In this document: one piece after another, positions 1-13,104 of the stretch | How positions within the stretch are numbered: the first letter of the stretch is position 1 | Layout: the number at the start of each line of letters is the position of its first letter | Origin: Cylicocyclus nassatus | Taxonomy: Eukaryota; Nematoda; Chromadorea; Rhabditida; Strongylidae | Direction of reading: 5' to 3' | NCBI GenBank assembly: GCA_958299035.1 | Contig: CATQJL010000316.1 | Location: 29,453,441-29,517,440 of the forward strand | DNA length: 64,000 nucleotides | Notes under the pieces: generated by a model | The model's database searches: none | Seen by the model: only the letters and a program-made list of their open reading frames with translations | Told to the model about the DNA's origin: nothing | Position numbers and translations under genes: made by a program

Positions 1-177
1 ATCTCTCTACAAATACGAAATTTTATCTCAGACGTAGTGATATATAGCCAAATAGGGTGTTAAATAAACGCAGATTATTTTGCTGTAAAAAAATTAGAAT
101 TGAAAATAAAAATGACTGAATCAAGCGATGTTGGCGCTAGTCATCTTGCTTTCGCTATTGAGCTTCCATTCTTTCAG

Positions 178-952
178 TTATCGACACTCTAATGGCAGAG
201 CAGCTTTCGGACAAAGATGGCTACTTCAAACTTTCTGGAAATGATACCGAATGGTCAAAAATCGACCCTAAATTGAACATCTACCACAATTGCGAAGATG
301 AGAATGTTGTGAGTTACGATACGCTCTATTTTGTAACAATTAAAAAATTTTATACAAATTTGAAGTGGACAAAAAAGCGGAGCGGAAAAGAGTCGTAAGC
401 AAGAGATTATTATTTCCTAGTAAGTAAAGCATTTTTTGATTTTGGAAGATAGTCGACAAGCTTTTGAAAATAATTTTTTAGGGTTTTCTTTTTGAATCCA
501 AGAGATAATTCAGTAGGCCTTCAAAAGTATCCCAGAAACTATGCTACATTTTTAAGGCTCCTACGTTCTTCCCAAATTCTGTTACAAGCACATGTGTTCT
601 TAATTTTTAGCATAATAGTTCCTTATTTAAAGTGTAATTGGTAGGAATTCTAACGCATGTAATGTGGCTCAAGTAGATAACCGCTCTCACAGAATTTTTA
701 CAAAATTCAATACTTTTGTCCTGAAAAAGAATCACTAAGTTTTTCATTTATCTGAAATCGCATTTTACTCCAAACTAGGACGCTGATGGTTTCTCAAACC
801 TCTTTCTCATCCAGGAATGCTGGCGCAAAGTCTCAATAAGAATACCAGTCGAGTATGTTACTGAGGGAGGTGTGCCGGAAAAGACTTTCGATATTGGAAC
901 TCTTAACCTCAATGCGAAGCTGCCAGGAGAAACTCGAGATTGCCTCAACTAA
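178..952 (+). CDS. Transthyretin-like (TTR) family protein, 3' exons of a gene starting before the window
   Basis: Two exons are visible: 178-308 and 815-952, stop TAA at 950-952. The first follows a TTCTTTCAG acceptor and ends before a GTGAGT donor; the second follows CTCATCCAG. Both junctions are phase 0. The translation carries the typical TTR-like core: a segment DTLMAE, then DGYFKLSG, then IDPKLNIYHNC, and after the intron ECWRKVSIRIP and a C-terminal block with FDIGTLNL. The two cysteines (IYHNC and ECWRK) are positions commonly conserved in the family. The family (Pfam PF01060) is expanded in nematodes, usually secreted, with a transthyretin-like beta-sandwich; most members have no proven ligand. 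The N-terminal exon(s), including any signal peptide, lie left of base 1. There is no frameshift, so the gene looks functional. Family assignment is confident; biological role is not known. Confidence 0.85.
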
Positions 953-978
953 TTCTCTTATATTATTGGATCTCTTCG

Positions 979-984
979 AATAAA
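979..984 (+). promoter_or_regulatory. Polyadenylation signal of the TTR-like gene
   Basis: A canonical AATAAA lies 27 nt past the stop codon of the TTR-like gene, the usual spacing for compact nematode 3' UTRs. Confidence 0.6.
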
Positions 985-1409
985 AATTTTTCTTTTCGCA
1001 AAGTCATTGGTACGTATGTATGGAATGAAAATTTGTGCGCATAGTAAGAATGGTTGGTCTGTCACTCTATACTAGTTCACAAAAAGTAGTGTAAGAAGGT
1101 ATTTTTAGAATTATCCGTTCACTTTGTCTCCTTGTGAACCTCTACTGTAACTTCCTCCTTCTCCTTGGAAAGAAATGTCTTACTCTTCTTGGGAAGAATC
1201 TCCTTCGACTAGATCAGTCCTAAGCCATCAAACCAAGATAAATCAATTAGAATTTTCTCACGACAAAAGCTTCACTTAAACGCTGTAATCATCACCACTC
1301 GCTAAGTTTACAGTTAGGTTCAGAAAATTTCTCCCATACTTTTCCCTGCCCCCTCTCCTCTCATCGCCCCCGCCGAAAATTGCAGAGGAGCTACCATTTT
1401 CAACAAATA
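985..1409. other. Intergenic DNA, no feature seen
   Basis: AT-rich sequence between the TTR-like 3' end and the first palindromic MITE. I see no coding stretch, RNA gene or repeat in it. Confidence 0.5.
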
Positions 1410-2360
1410 TTAGGTTGTTACATAAGTCTTGTTACACTTAACTTCTAACGGCGATAAGTCATACACCTCATAGTCTTTGCAGGACTTCAAGGTACCATTC
1501 GATAGAGCAAAGCAAGCTCTACAAGATGGTATGCAAAAGTTCGCACCAGCTCCGACCCACCGTAAGTTTGCACCCAAAATCTGAGTCGTACTGAAATTCA
1601 AAAAATCGCGAAAAATTCATATCTTTGTTCAAACAAATCCTACGGATCTCCAACTTGTTCACAAAAATTGCCCACTACATCAAACACTCATATGTACCGT
1701 TGCTGTATTTTTTCCTTATCTAGAAATCGAGCAAAAAAATTTTTTTTAGTTTTCAGAAAAATGAAGCTATGCTGTTTCTATTCAAGTAGCTGTATACTAC
1801 AAGCTCTTAGAAGTATGACCGTAAATTTTCAGCTTCCCAGAAGCCCTAGTTTTCGAAAATTACTTAATTTAGCATTGAACACCCGAGTGATAAAAGCTAA
1901 ATTTGGTATTTTTTCAAAAACCAGAGCTTCTGAAAAGCTGAAAATTTATGGTTATACCTCTAAGGGCTTGTAGTATACAGCTACATAAAAAGAAACAGCA
2001 TAGCTTCGTTTTTGTAAAAACTAAGAAAAATTCTTTTTTTCGATTTCTAGATAAGGAAAAAATACAGCAACGGTATATATGAGTGCTGGATATAGTGGGC
2101 AATTTTTGTGAGCAAGTTGGAGATCCGTAGGATTTGTTTGAACAAAGATATGAATTTTTCGCGATTTTTTGAATTTCAGTACGACTCAGATTTTGGGTGC
2201 AAACTTATGGTGGGTCCGAGCTGGTGCGAACTTTTGCAGACCGTCTTGTAAAGCTTGCTTTGCTCTATCGAATGGTACCTTGGAGTCCTGCAAAGACTAT
2301 GAGGTGTATGACTTATCGCCGTTAGAAGTTAAGTGTAACAAGACTTATGTAACAACCTAA
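1410..2360. mobile_element. 951-bp palindromic mariner-type MITE, copy 1
   Basis: The element starts TTAGGTTGTTACATAAG and ends with its reverse complement, flanked by TA on both sides (1408-1409 and 2361-2362), the Tc1/mariner target duplication. The two halves are nearly complete inverted copies of each other, so the whole unit could fold into one long hairpin. No transposase reading frame is present; the short open frames in it are mirror images of one another. A second copy of exactly the same length is at 18845-19795. The TTAGGTTG terminus is shared with four other element types in this window. Confidence 0.85.
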
Positions 2361-2853
2361 TACATCCACCGCTATCAAAAGGTGGCAAAAGCTGAGGAAA
2401 GGGGGAGGGGGGAGGGAAGTAGGGAATAAAGCAGAAGAATGTTACATCATCCATTCTCCTTATCGTCCTCTCCCATATTCTTCACTTCTTTGCATTCACT
2501 TAGTAAGTAAGTCTCACCAAAATATTTTAAGAATTTTTCATCTGTATTTCTAACAAAAACACTTCTCGTTAGATTCAATGCTTGGAAAAAAAAAAGACTC
2601 GCTTTTTCATAGTGCTCAATGGAAAAAATTATTTTGTCATATCATAGCGAAACAAGCTGATAAAGAGGAAAACTGATGTAATTTACAAATTTTCGACCTC
2701 TAGAACTGCGAATAGGCACAATTGAATCTGATTTCACCTTTACTATGGTGATTTACTTTTTAAGAATGCGTGATAAGCGGGTTCTGGTACTATTTATTCA
2801 GGAGTATTTTGATCCAACATTTGAAATTTTGTTTTGAGTAAGGCCTTCAATGT
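2361..2853. other. Intergenic DNA, no feature seen
   Basis: About 490 bp of AT-rich DNA with a short G-rich run near 2400, between the MITE and the RTE element. No gene is recognised. Confidence 0.5.
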
Positions 2854-2863
2854 GGATAATATA

Positions 2864-5800
2864 CTTACTTACTTACTTAGATACTTAGATGGCCCGGCTT
2901 CACGTGACGTGCGGGCCCCAGCTCAGAAGTTTCCATTTTTCCCTGTCCCTCGCTTCTGACATCCACGATCTTCTTGGCTGACGTCGGTGGCTGCGTCCAC
3001 GAGTTCCAGGTGCAAAAATCGTATCCAGCTGATTTCTCAGCTGGTCCATCCGTTCCACGAACACGTCTGCCCATCTCGTTGGAGGTCTTCCTCGGGGACG
3101 TTTGGCTTCGCGAGGAATCCACTCCGATGTTCTTAGTGTCCATCTGTCGTCTGTTCTTCTCATTATGTGACCGGCCCATCGGTGTTTGGCTTTCGCGACG
3201 TATTCCGCTGGGTCACGAAGACGGGACATTCTTCTCATATCCGTGCTGCGAAGTCCGACTAGATGTTGCTTGCATCGGGTCATCTTCAGAAGACTGCGCT
3301 CGAGCGCTCTGTGGGTGGTCCGTAAAGCTTTCGACGTGGCTACAGTGTCGGGCCAAGTCTCAGCTGCGTGACAGAGCGCCGGGAGAACGGTTGAGTCGAA
3401 CAGGTGGGCACGAAGCTCCGGGTCCGTCAGTTGGTCGGTGGCTTCCTTCAGGGGCCCGAAGGCGGCCCAGGCTGCTCTTATTCTCCTGTTGAGTTCTTCC
3501 CTCAAGTCGTTCTCCATGTTCATCGAACGTTCGAGATACACGTAGGAAGACGTTTCCGTAATCGGGGTGCCTTCCAATTCCATTTCTGCATCTTCGCAAA
3601 GGGCGTTCTTCATGAACTGAGTCTTCTTCCGGTTTATTCGCAGTCCGGTCTTCTTCCCTACTTCGTTTAGTTCCTTCAGCATCGTCTCTGCTTCGGTGAT
3701 ACTGCTCGAGAAGAGAACGATGTCATCCGCAAAACGAAGGTTGGACAGGAATCTCCCATCAACTCGTATGCCTCTCTCGTCCCAGTCCAGTGACTTCATC
3801 ACCCACTGCAAGGCCGCGGTGAACAGCTTCGGCGAGATTGTGTCGCCTTGTCGGACCCCCTTCCCGATTGGTATGGTCAGGGGGCGATGGAATAGCTGCA
3901 TCGTCGTTGTACAGTCCTTGTAGCAGTCGGCTAACGTCCTCACGTAAGCTGGGTCCACTCCTTGATCGACTAGCGCAGACAGGATGGCGTTGGTTTCGAC
4001 GCTGTCGAAGGCTTTCTCGTAGTCGACAAAGGTTAGGACGAGAGGCAGTCGGTACTCCCGGCAGACTTCTATGACCCTCGAAACGGTCTGGATGTGGTCC
4101 ATGCAGCTGAATCCTTTGCGAAATCCAGCTTGTTCTTGGGGTTGGGCTTCATCCAGTGTCCTTGATATGCGAGCGAGGATAATCTTCGTGAAAAGCTTGT
4201 ACAGCACACTCAGCAAGCATATTGGACGATAGTTCCGAAGATCCTCCCGTTCACCCTTCTTGAAGAGAAGGACGATTCTTGACGTTCTCCACTGGTCGGG
4301 AATCTTCTCCTTCTGAAGGTAAGATGTCAAATGCGACGCTAGAATCTCGTGTAGACGGTGTCCTCCGGCTCGCAGAAGTTCGACGGAAAGATGATCTGGT
4401 CCTGGAGCCGTGGACGTCTTCATGGTCTGTATCGCGATACGCACTTCAGCAGGTAGAATTCGTGGTGGTACTTCTCCAGTGGGAACAACGGGCATCTGCA
4501 CGGGTGTTGATGAGCGGAAGAGGTTGGTGTAGAAGTTCTTCGCGATAGATTCCATCTTGTATCGGGAAGAAGTCGGAGTCCCGTCTTCGTTCAGTAGTGC
4601 AGCCAGCGGTACGTGATATTCGCAGAGGTCCCTTCGGCACTTCTTGAGACTTCGTCTTCTTTCTGCTGCTTCCAGTATCTTGGCTTGCCTGTACTTCCTG
4701 AGAACCTCTTGCAAAGCTGTTCTGCAACTGGTGTTGGCAATCAGTCGCTCGAGATGAGTTGCATTCGGATCCTGCCTCAATGATCTTCTTCTTTCGAGCA
4801 ATTCCTTGGTGGTCTTCGAGATGCGGTCCAAGTTCTTCTCAGAAGTCACTGAGGCGCATTCTCCGCAGGCTCGCAATCCTTTCAGAAGCCGGTCGTAGTC
4901 GTACGTTGGGTCCTCCTCGATGGGCCAGTCACAACTTGATATGAGCTCTTCCAGCCTGTTACCGTCATAAACGACTTCCTTTCTTCTCGCGGCACTATGA
5001 CAGACTTTCTTTTCCAGCCTTCGGCTGAGTCGTATCTTCGCTCGAAGGAGGCGGTGATCGGAGCCACTACAGAAGGATGGAACTACAGAGACATCGAGTA
5101 AGCTCCACCTTCGGTTGGTGAGAATGTGGTCGATCTCCGCGTGGGTCGTTCCGTTGGGCGATTCCCATGTCCACCGGCGATGTTCCTTCTTCATAAAGAT
5201 GGAATTTCCATGGAAAAGTCGTGCGGCGGAGAGAAGCCCAACAAGACGGTTGCCGTTTTCGTTCTGGAGCCCATATCCAAACTTCCCGATCCTATATTCC
5301 CTTTCCAGTGGCATCCCGATTTTCGCGTTGAAGTCGCCCACAACAAACTTGTAAAAGGACTTCTCGTTGCGGACGACCTCCTCCACATCTTCGTGGAAAG
5401 CATCTAGTTCTGATTCGTCAGCTGCTGATGTTGGAGAATAGCAGTTGATGATGCTGATGGTCTTCTGATGTGGAGGTCGTAGTCGTAGGATGCCTAGTCG
5501 AGGTGATAGGATCTCGTGCGAATCGACAAGATGGACGATAGATGGGTGGACGACAAAGCCGACGCCTCCCACGTTTCGTGATGGAACCTTTTCACCACGA
5601 ATGATGAGGGTCCCATCACTCATCTGTCGCACGTCCTTCTTCCTGGACTTCGTTTCCTGCAGAGCGATGATGTGGTAGTTGATGTGCTCTGCAGCGTCGA
5701 GAAGAGCGTGGAGGTCGGCGTTTGTGGAGACTGTCCTGGCGTTGTAAGTGCAGAGCATGAGGCAGTCTCCATGGCGTGTCGTCCGGGCAGACGTGTCGTT

Positions 5801-6217
5801 TTTGTCCAATCCGAAAGGCGCCCTGAGTACCCTGACATCGTTCTTGCTACCACCCGGCGCCGTAGGCGGGATCCGATGTACAGGGTTTTTTCTAAATCTT
5901 CTTGCTGTCTGAGTAATAAAATTTGTTCCCCTACAAGAGGTGGCTTACTAGACCTACTCTTGATTTCCACGGGGTGATCGCTGACCCCGGGCTTGGAGCG
6001 GGGAGGGACCGCCTAGCGACCAGAAGAAGCCAGACGGCGGAGAATCTGGCGCGGCCAGTTCTTAGCTAGGCATCCGGCCGAAACCGGAAACGTCGAACTC
6101 CTTCACAGCTTGGGAGGCCCTACCAGAGTATACACTCGGCTGTGCATCGCAGTTCGACACCCAGTGTCACTCCCACGCCACGATGAGGCGACCGACCATT
6201 GTGGGGGGGGGGGGGGG
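2864..6217 (-). mobile_element. Full-length RTE-clade non-LTR retrotransposon
   Basis: The element reads on the minus strand. Its 3' end is a short tandem tail (repeated TAAG units, 2864-2882 on the plus strand as ACTT repeats), typical of RTE elements, which end in simple repeats rather than long poly(A). Its 5' end is a C-rich run (a G tract at 6202-6217 on the plus strand). The ten bases GGATAATATA occur immediately outside both ends (2854-2863 and 6218-6227), a perfect target-site duplication. The internal ORF (2900-5809) is uninterrupted. Length of about 3.35 kb matches RTE elements, which carry one endonuclease/RT protein. About 400 bp of GC-rich 5' leader precedes the ORF. Intact structure plus identical duplications suggest a young, possibly still mobile insertion. 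Confidence 0.92.
2900..5809 (-). CDS. RTE retrotransposon endonuclease/reverse transcriptase polyprotein
   Basis: A 969-codon open frame without stops or frameshifts. The N-terminal third is an apurinic/apyrimidinic-type endonuclease: TYNARTVS, then LQETK near residue 50 (catalytic Glu), GDFNAKIG near 160 (Asp and Asn), and GSDHRLL near 245 (Asp-His pair). The middle is a reverse transcriptase: [37 protein letters not shown] (first catalytic Asp), [10 protein letters not shown], and RFADDIVLF with the YADD-box aspartates (FADD variant). The C-terminus has the RTE-type GHIMRR and [10 protein letters not shown] segments. All catalytic residues I can recognise are present. The frame opens with TTG at 5809; the first ATG is at 5758 ([11 protein letters not shown]), which would still keep the whole endonuclease core, so the true start is uncertain. 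The protein nicks the target and primes reverse transcription there. Confidence 0.92.
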   Translation of the reverse strand: MDKNDTSARTTRHGDCLMLCTYNARTVSTNADLHALLDAAEHINYHIIALQETKSRKKDVRQMSDGTLIIRGEKVPSRNVGGVGFVVHPSIVHLVDSHEILSPRLGILRLRPPHQKTISIINCYSPTSAADESELDAFHEDVEEVVRNEKSFYKFVVGDFNAKIGMPLEREYRIGKFGYGLQNENGNRLVGLLSAARLFHGNSIFMKKEHRRWTWESPNGTTHAEIDHILTNRRWSLLDVSVVPSFCSGSDHRLLRAKIRLSRRLEKKVCHSAARRKEVVYDGNRLEELISSCDWPIEEDPTYDYDRLLKGLRACGECASVTSEKNLDRISKTTKELLERRRSLRQDPNATHLERLIANTSCRTALQEVLRKYRQAKILEAAERRRSLKKCRRDLCEYHVPLAALLNEDGTPTSSRYKMESIAKNFYTNLFRSSTPVQMPVVPTGEVPPRILPAEVRIAIQTMKTSTAPGPDHLSVELLRAGGHRLHEILASHLTSYLQKEKIPDQWRTSRIVLLFKKGEREDLRNYRPICLLSVLYKLFTKIILARISRTLDEAQPQEQAGFRKGFSCMDHIQTVSRVIEVCREYRLPLVLTFVDYEKAFDSVETNAILSALVDQGVDPAYVRTLADCYKDCTTTMQLFHRPLTIPIGKGVRQGDTISPKLFTAALQWVMKSLDWDERGIRVDGRFLSNLRFADDIVLFSSSITEAETMLKELNEVGKKTGLRINRKKTQFMKNALCEDAEMELEGTPITETSSYVYLERSMNMENDLREELNRRIRAAWAAFGPLKEATDQLTDPELRAHLFDSTVLPALCHAAETWPDTVATSKALRTTHRALERSLLKMTRCKQHLVGLRSTDMRRMSRLRDPAEYVAKAKHRWAGHIMRRTDDRWTLRTSEWIPREAKRPRGRPPTRWADVFVERMDQLRNQLDTIFAPGTRGRSHRRQPRRSWMSEARDREKWKLLSWGPHVT

Positions 6218-6227
6218 GGATAATATA

Positions 6228-7445
6228 GGGCACTGGTAATATGCTATAAAAAGAATGTGGAATTGTAATGTCTTTTTTGAGCATATTTGAACAATTTTTC
6301 ACATCTTTTGGCAAATTATGGACTAACCTGATAAATGAGCTAAATCTTATAGTATGAAAGCGAAGAATACGCATTTGTAAAATATCTATTTTTATGGGCA
6401 CTTTGAATTCCTATCCAAGCAACATTTTGAGTCTGGCTTCTTGGCAAAAGCACGCATGTATCAAAAAGTAAGGAAACATGATTCAACCCGCCAACTTTGA
6501 AAGTTTTTTCAAAGGACCGACATGAATTCCCCCAAAGAACGTTTGTGGCTCAATTCATCATCTCGCAGGCGCAGGCCATTAGGGACTTCAGCCTTTCGAA
6601 GTTGATTCCATCGTTCTTGCAAAAACTCATTCTGCTAATTTAGGAAAAACGGAGAAGAGGAAGATACAAGACAATGCCGCGTAAAACAAAAGCCAGTGTA
6701 CTCTAAGGGAGACATATTTCGGTACTATTCCGTTATCCGGACCCATTTTTTCAAAAGCCTCTCATATTATACCTTCTTTAGTCTAAGAATAATTTTTCAT
6801 AGATTCTACGATGGCTACCTTCTTGCCACGTGTCACGAAAAAATTGACACGTTTTGGTTCATTTTGACATGTTTTTTCGAAATCATTTCCAGTGAGATGG
6901 AGAATTTGTGATCACTCCGAAGCTGTTCCACTGTTTTACATAAGAGCAAGACAACCATGAACTCTTTTTAGAACATCTTGCTTGCTTTCAGCAATGATCA
7001 AAAATGTTCACCATGCAAATTTAGCCAGCAAAGGCTATAAATGATAGCTTAAAGTGCTTTGCTGCTGCTTATTTTGCCTTTTAAATGACGGAATCCTAGC
7101 GAATTTCTCTATTCTGAGGAAGCTAGACTCTTCATCGATAAAAGTATATCGTCATTATTATGACATTGTCATTTTGAAACTGTCTGATCGAAATGAGGTC
7201 AAAATTAAATAAAAAACAAATTGAAACTACATCGCTAAGTAGGATAACACAAACTTTTGGTAAAACCTGTTAAACATGTAGATGACATGTCAAATTCTTT
7301 TGACACGTGGCAGAAGGTTGACACTCTTTCCTGTGTAGCTGGGACAAAATATGGTACAAGAATAGAAGCAATTTCTTTATTTGAAAAAGTCCGGATAACG
7401 GAAAAGTACCCATATTTCTCCAATCTTGCAGGTTTTATAGTATAT
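6228..7445. other. Intergenic DNA, no feature seen
   Basis: AT-rich DNA between the RTE element and the 3' end of the steroid-dehydrogenase gene. No coding exon, RNA gene or clear terminal inverted repeat was found. The short open frames here have no recognisable protein content. Confidence 0.45.
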
Positions 7446-7451
7446 TTTATT
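7446..7451 (-). promoter_or_regulatory. Polyadenylation signal of the 3-beta-HSD-like gene
   Basis: Reading on the minus strand, AATAAA lies about 100 nt past the stop codon at 7550-7552 and is the first match downstream, so it is the likely 3'-end signal. Confidence 0.5.
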
Positions 7452-7549
7452 CAAACTATATAGAAAAACACTTCATAAATGAGCATTTACAGAGCAATTA
7501 TATTGCATTCAAGTAACGATGAAACCCTTGAACAAAGTATGTTCTACAA

Positions 7550-10500
7550 TTAACCACTTTTAACAGCACTTCTAGGAATATATGGACTTTCTAGAAGCAT
7601 GTCCTGTGTTCGTTTCATGGTTTCTTCTGGGGAAATCTGGAAAAAACTTTTTCACATTTTCTTTCTAAATGCTAAATACAGAGTATCTACCTCAGGGACG
7701 TAGTCGAGCAAGAGTCGTTGTTTCCTGTTCGAAAACCCGATTGTCTTAGCGAACAGAAAACGGAACATCGGGTACGATAACACGTCAGTGGGTGGCTGCA
7801 AAAAAAATGAAAAGACGAGTGCAGAGACAAGAAGATAGAAATCTACTCTCGCTCTCGGCCGAACCTTTATTCCGAGATTGTATTTGATCCAGTCGAGATA
7901 ATGGTACAGAAATGATTTCTCGTATGAGATGGCGACCTTTGGTGAAAACAGCGATGAGCGTACACGATTCTCCAAGAACTGAAATGAAGGAATGCAAATG
8001 CAGACTGCGTTATTTTGAAAAGCTGGTAGCAGATGCAGTGATTCGCTTCAAGTTTTCCTCAGAAAAGTTCAAGATCTTATGTAAACCTTCTTGAGGAAGA
8101 GTTCTGAATAAAAAGAGGAGATGTTCCAGATGGAACTCCGAATCAATAACAGAATTACCTTTTTGATAGAAGTTGTGTACCCAATATAAATTTTATTTTT
8201 ATGTTAATTGCATTGCATAAATATCGCGAAAATTTCGAGATTTTTCTTCAAACCTTCCAAGGTCTGATAGATGATTACCGTCTTTATAACGGACAATCAG
8301 AAAATAATATCAGTAAGAAATTTCACCTATATATAAAATTCAAAGTTTGTAAGCATGATGAAAGATATGTATGTTCCTCATTTAGTTTCTTACAATTACT
8401 TAAACCTGTGAGTAACCGATTAGGCTGTTTGTTCCCTTAGTCACATAACAAGGCTTCTAAGATTGCTAAGATTTTAGCTGGAGCAGGGGGGGAAGGAAAG
8501 GTGAAGGACGCGGAAAAAACGGAGAAAGGCTAAGTTGCATGCTTCGGACCAAATAGGTAATATGTGCTTTTTAGAGCTAAACTGACACAGATCCGAGCCG
8601 CGGGGATACTTAATAACAATCACAGGGATACCGTAACACGTTGTACTTATAACCAAAGAGCCATTCCGGAAAAAAGCGATCGAAATGACTAACAACGAGG
8701 GTAAAAACAGAAGAAGAGAGAGGAGAAGAAGACAACTTATCTAATTATAAAAAAGCATGACAAAAACTTGCTGAGTTTGATGCGAACAATAAGATTGGTA
8801 ATCATTCTTTTCACAGCTGCAATGAACAAAAGTTGTAAATGTGATTTATGAAAATCCCTAATTATTTTCAATGGATTTTATGGCTGACTGACCAATCAGG
8901 GCCTGAATACAGCCAATCACAAGCTTCTCTATTTTGGCTATACAGGGTGTCCCAAAAGTAAGTACACACTTTTCAATCGTTAATATCTCTCTTCCCAATG
9001 CGTCTTTTTTCCCCCATTTAAGTACCATTCCGTAGAGGAGGCTTCAACTTACAAGGGAACCGTGTCGAGTCGAAGTGGCCTTCCCAGATGAGACCCATAC
9101 TGCTTTAAAGAGCATTAATCGGTGATTCCGAATCTGCTTTCCAAATCTGCCAAGCGCCTCTGGACGCGGAGTTATGCTCGTTTATCAGGTCAAAAAATTG
9201 AACGTAAAACTGAAGCTAAATCGCCCAAATTTGCTCAAATGGTTCAGTGTCAAGTATCAGACCTGAATATGCAATGGATGCATTTTATTTAATATGCTAA
9301 TACTTAACATTGCTTTATCTGAGCGCTGGAAAGATTGTAACAATCAATTTTACCTAAATTCTGCATTCATTTTTCGTTCCGAAGAACGGTCATAACTCTG
9401 CGTCCAGAGGCGCTTGGCAGATTTGGAAGGCAGATTTGGAATCACCGCATAATACTCTTTAAAGCAGTATGAATCTCATCTGGAAAGGCCACTTCGATTC
9501 GGCACGGTTCCCTTGTTAGATACACAGTGTTCAGCAAATCGCCGATCCCTCTTCATTACTGTAGGACAGTGGCGTACCCAGGATTTCGGCTCGGGGGGGG
9601 GGGGGCTCGACAAAAAATTTTTTTAAAGAAGGTGCGTGGCGTTAGCCACGCACTCAGAAAAAATTTTTGGGGTGCTTCTCAAAACTTTTACGGGTCCCCG
9701 ACCCCTAAAATCTGTAAAAAGGGGGCGTGGCGTCAGCCACGCCCCCGAAAAAAATTTTTTTACAAAGCTAATTAGAATTTTTAAAAATTTTTAAAAATTA
9801 TTTTAATTATTTACAAAAATAAACAAGTCACTTGCACATTTTTATAACCCATATAAGTAACTTTCAAAAATTTCGCGACCCCTTCTCGGGGGGGGGCGCC
9901 CCCCCCCCCCCTCCGCCCCCCCCCCCTCGGTACGCCACTGCTGTAGGATTACTGTAGAAAATTCGACAAGGATTTTAGGTTATTGGAAGCCGTATTCTGC
10001 CTCAGGACAAAACCAAACAAGCCAGAATCTCTTATACTATGGTAATGGAAGCCGTTTATTTCGAATATGAAATTTCCACCTTACTGCGATGCTTCTTTCC
10101 AAAGTTATTCCAGGTAAATCGTACTAAAAGAATTCCCAGTATATGTCAGAAATGCGATTACACCGTCAAAAGCTGAGAGCACAGCAAAAAGTTGTTAGTG
10201 GAATCAGCGTGCGCGAAAACTATAGTACACGATTTTTCAGATTTTTTGAAAAAAAATTTTTCAGATGGGATATTTCACAAAGGTTCCACATGGTGGAAGT
10301 TCTTATCGTAATCCTACAGTAGCAAACAGCGATCGGTGATTCGTTCGATACTGCAATTTTAAGTTGAAGCCTTCCCTACAGAATGGTACTTGACTGGCAG
10401 AAAAAGACCGATTGGGAAGAGAGATATTGACTATTGAAAAGTGTGTACTTACTTTTGGGACACCCTGTATAATAAAGTCAATAATGTAAGCGGTACAATA

Positions 10501-13073
10501 ATTGTAAAAATTCCTCCATTGAAATATCATTCGGGCACAATATATACGGTCTTGTAACGGAAGCCGCATATACTAAGTGCCCAGGATTTTTCTTGAGTCA
10601 GTTCAAGGCAATCTTATTATCCTACTATATGAAACTACTAACTTGTATGATCAATTCAAAATTCAGATTGTTTTCTGACTTCTATTGCTCACCTCTCTGA
10701 ACGGGATTACGTTGGTATCGTCAACACAGTAAACCAGTTCACCATTCAACGACTTTGGATCAGCTGTTAATCTGCTGAGACAGCGATCCACAATAGCAGC
10801 TATGTTTCCAGCGTAAATCTAAAAATATGTTGAAAGTGCAAAAACACCAAAAATAAATCATTCAAGAAGATTACTTACAAATTGATGCATACCACGGCGT
10901 TCTCCTTCTACATAAGGTATATTTCCTTGTTCGGTCATTTCCTTGAGCTTGAACCATGAGCTGGATCCTTGTTCACCATGAATATGGACTGGCCGGAGGA
11001 ATACTGCATTGAAGGAATCATCTGAAGGAAAAGGGTTCTTTCCGTGCTGAGAATGAATCCAGAGCTGCCGTTCCAGCTCCGTTCCAGCGCCGTGCTAGCG
11101 CCGTGCCCACTTTGTGCCTGTAGAGTCTAATCGATACATGCGCTGTGCGCCCACTTGGGTTCCGGAATGGCGGTGGCACGGTCTGGCACGGTCTGGCACG
11201 ACCCTGGTACATGGGAGACCTTGATCACAGTTTAACATTTCAGAGTGACTCCAAATAACAAAGTACCTTTTTTACAAGCTGTCCTTGCATACATTTCGCC
11301 TCTAGTTCGTGATTCGCCATAGTCGCCAAGAAGATAGTTGCGCGGATAATCGCTTGAAAAAGCCAGATTAAATAATACTGCACTATAGAGAGCAAAGTCC
11401 TGTAGTTCTGCAACATACAGAAAAACTAGTTCTCCCAGTCCATAGTTGTCCTCGATGGGTAGTGCGGAGTACGCGTCACCGACATGTACTAAAGTGGCAA
11501 TTCCGAGACGTTGCATAGTGTCGACAAGGATTTCGGTAGCTATAAATAGGTAAATATCTCACGGCATAAACCTTTAAGGAATATTATAAGGAATACGATA
11601 GCAAATTAGGAGTCAGTCATGATTTCTGAGTAGATAAAGTGTACATTAGTCATCTTCACGGAAAGGCTGAATTTTGCAGCACAACACAGCTTCCCGTTAT
11701 TGAAGGTTTAGCAGATATACTATCGTCGAGTCATTCGTAACTTAATATGCCTGTTGCACACCATATGTGCTAACTGACGAACTACTAAATGAGAACCTGC
11801 TCATTTGCAGTGATTTCTCCCGATTTCCTTGTACCTTTTGTTTTTGTGAGATATATGCTAGTCAGTAGAACATATCTTTACAGTTTCATAGGTAGAAAAT
11901 GTTTCAATGAAAAGTTAGTAGTAGGGGTGCCGTGGCTAATCGAGTATGGGGTGCGTTCTCACACATTAAGTTACAAATGACTCAAGAATATGTTGAAATT
12001 TGACACCTTCCTCTCTTCCAATACCACGTACTCAAATTTTGCCATTATGTACAAGTTATGACGTAGACTACAGAAGCAGCAGCTGTTCTGCCAGCGCTGC
12101 GAGGGCTACGGTAGGTTTATAGTATGGGAAAATTCTGAACTTCTGGCCGGAAAGTTATAACATAATCATGTCAAAGTACACCAATAAATCTTTGGTGAAA
12201 ACTGGGGGGGGGGGAGGGGGAAGGGAGATTTCGAAGTGGTTTAGACGAATTCGAAAATTGTGCAAAAAATCTATTCATTCGTGACAGTTAAAAACAATCT
12301 TGAGAAACAAAATAGTTGTAAGAAAAGAATTTTCCCTCCCTTTCCCGGATGTTTCGAGTTACACTCTTGAGAAAATAGTGAAAAGGGTGGCACTGGCGGT
12401 GTCGACAACACCGGCAGGGTATGGCCAAGGCCTTATAACCCATATCAAGCCACCATGTTAGTGCAGGCCGCCTGAACAACAATCTTCCTTTTCCCAACCT
12501 TTGATGCTTGCTGACTTGCTCTGGTTGAGTTATTAACGCGGAATTTTGTTGATTTTCTCTCGGAGCATTGGTCTCTCCTCGGAATTCTTTTGGGCAAGGT
12601 TTTTCTGCTACTCTACTGACCAAGCCCGCTTTGCTTACTTTGGTATTTCGAGAGCACTTTGCTAGCGTACGAGTATGAAGGATCACCACCTCCACAACTT
12701 GCAATAACCTATTGATCTTCTCGATTGCAATGTTCCATTACAACACTTCTTATTAATCAAGTATTCTCGAGTAACTGACTCTTCCTATTAGCCTCATGCG
12801 GTGGGAGTATATCCACCATGCAATCCTGAGTTAGATAGTCTATCTCAGGGACGTTTTGCTGGCAGTAATGGGGGCATGGGTACCATCTCCATGATCACAT
12901 CTTTATGACAATTGTAGTCCAGAGCAGTCACATGCAAGCTCTATCAAACATACTTCTTAACCAATTTGAAGGTATGGACCCAACGGCACGGTGGACCTTG
13001 ACTGGGGTTGTTCGATTTACTGTGTGTGTATTTTTTTCTCTTGTTCTTTTTGTAAGGAACGCCATAGAGCGTA

Positions 13074-13104
<31 letters not shown>

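Noticed and set aside
1668..2102. Open frames on both strands with nearly the same protein (RCCIFSLSRNR..)
   Set aside because: They are mirror translations of the palindromic MITE arms and recur at 19103-19537; no real protein.
2974..5977. Many open frames opposite or overlapping the RTE ORF
   Set aside because: Antisense or shifted shadows of a long GC-rich real frame, without domain content of their own.
12288..12704. 138-codon open frame on the minus strand in HSD intron 2
   Set aside because: Uses a non-ATG-like context, has no domain, and lies in the putative LINE-derived repeat antisense to its tail.
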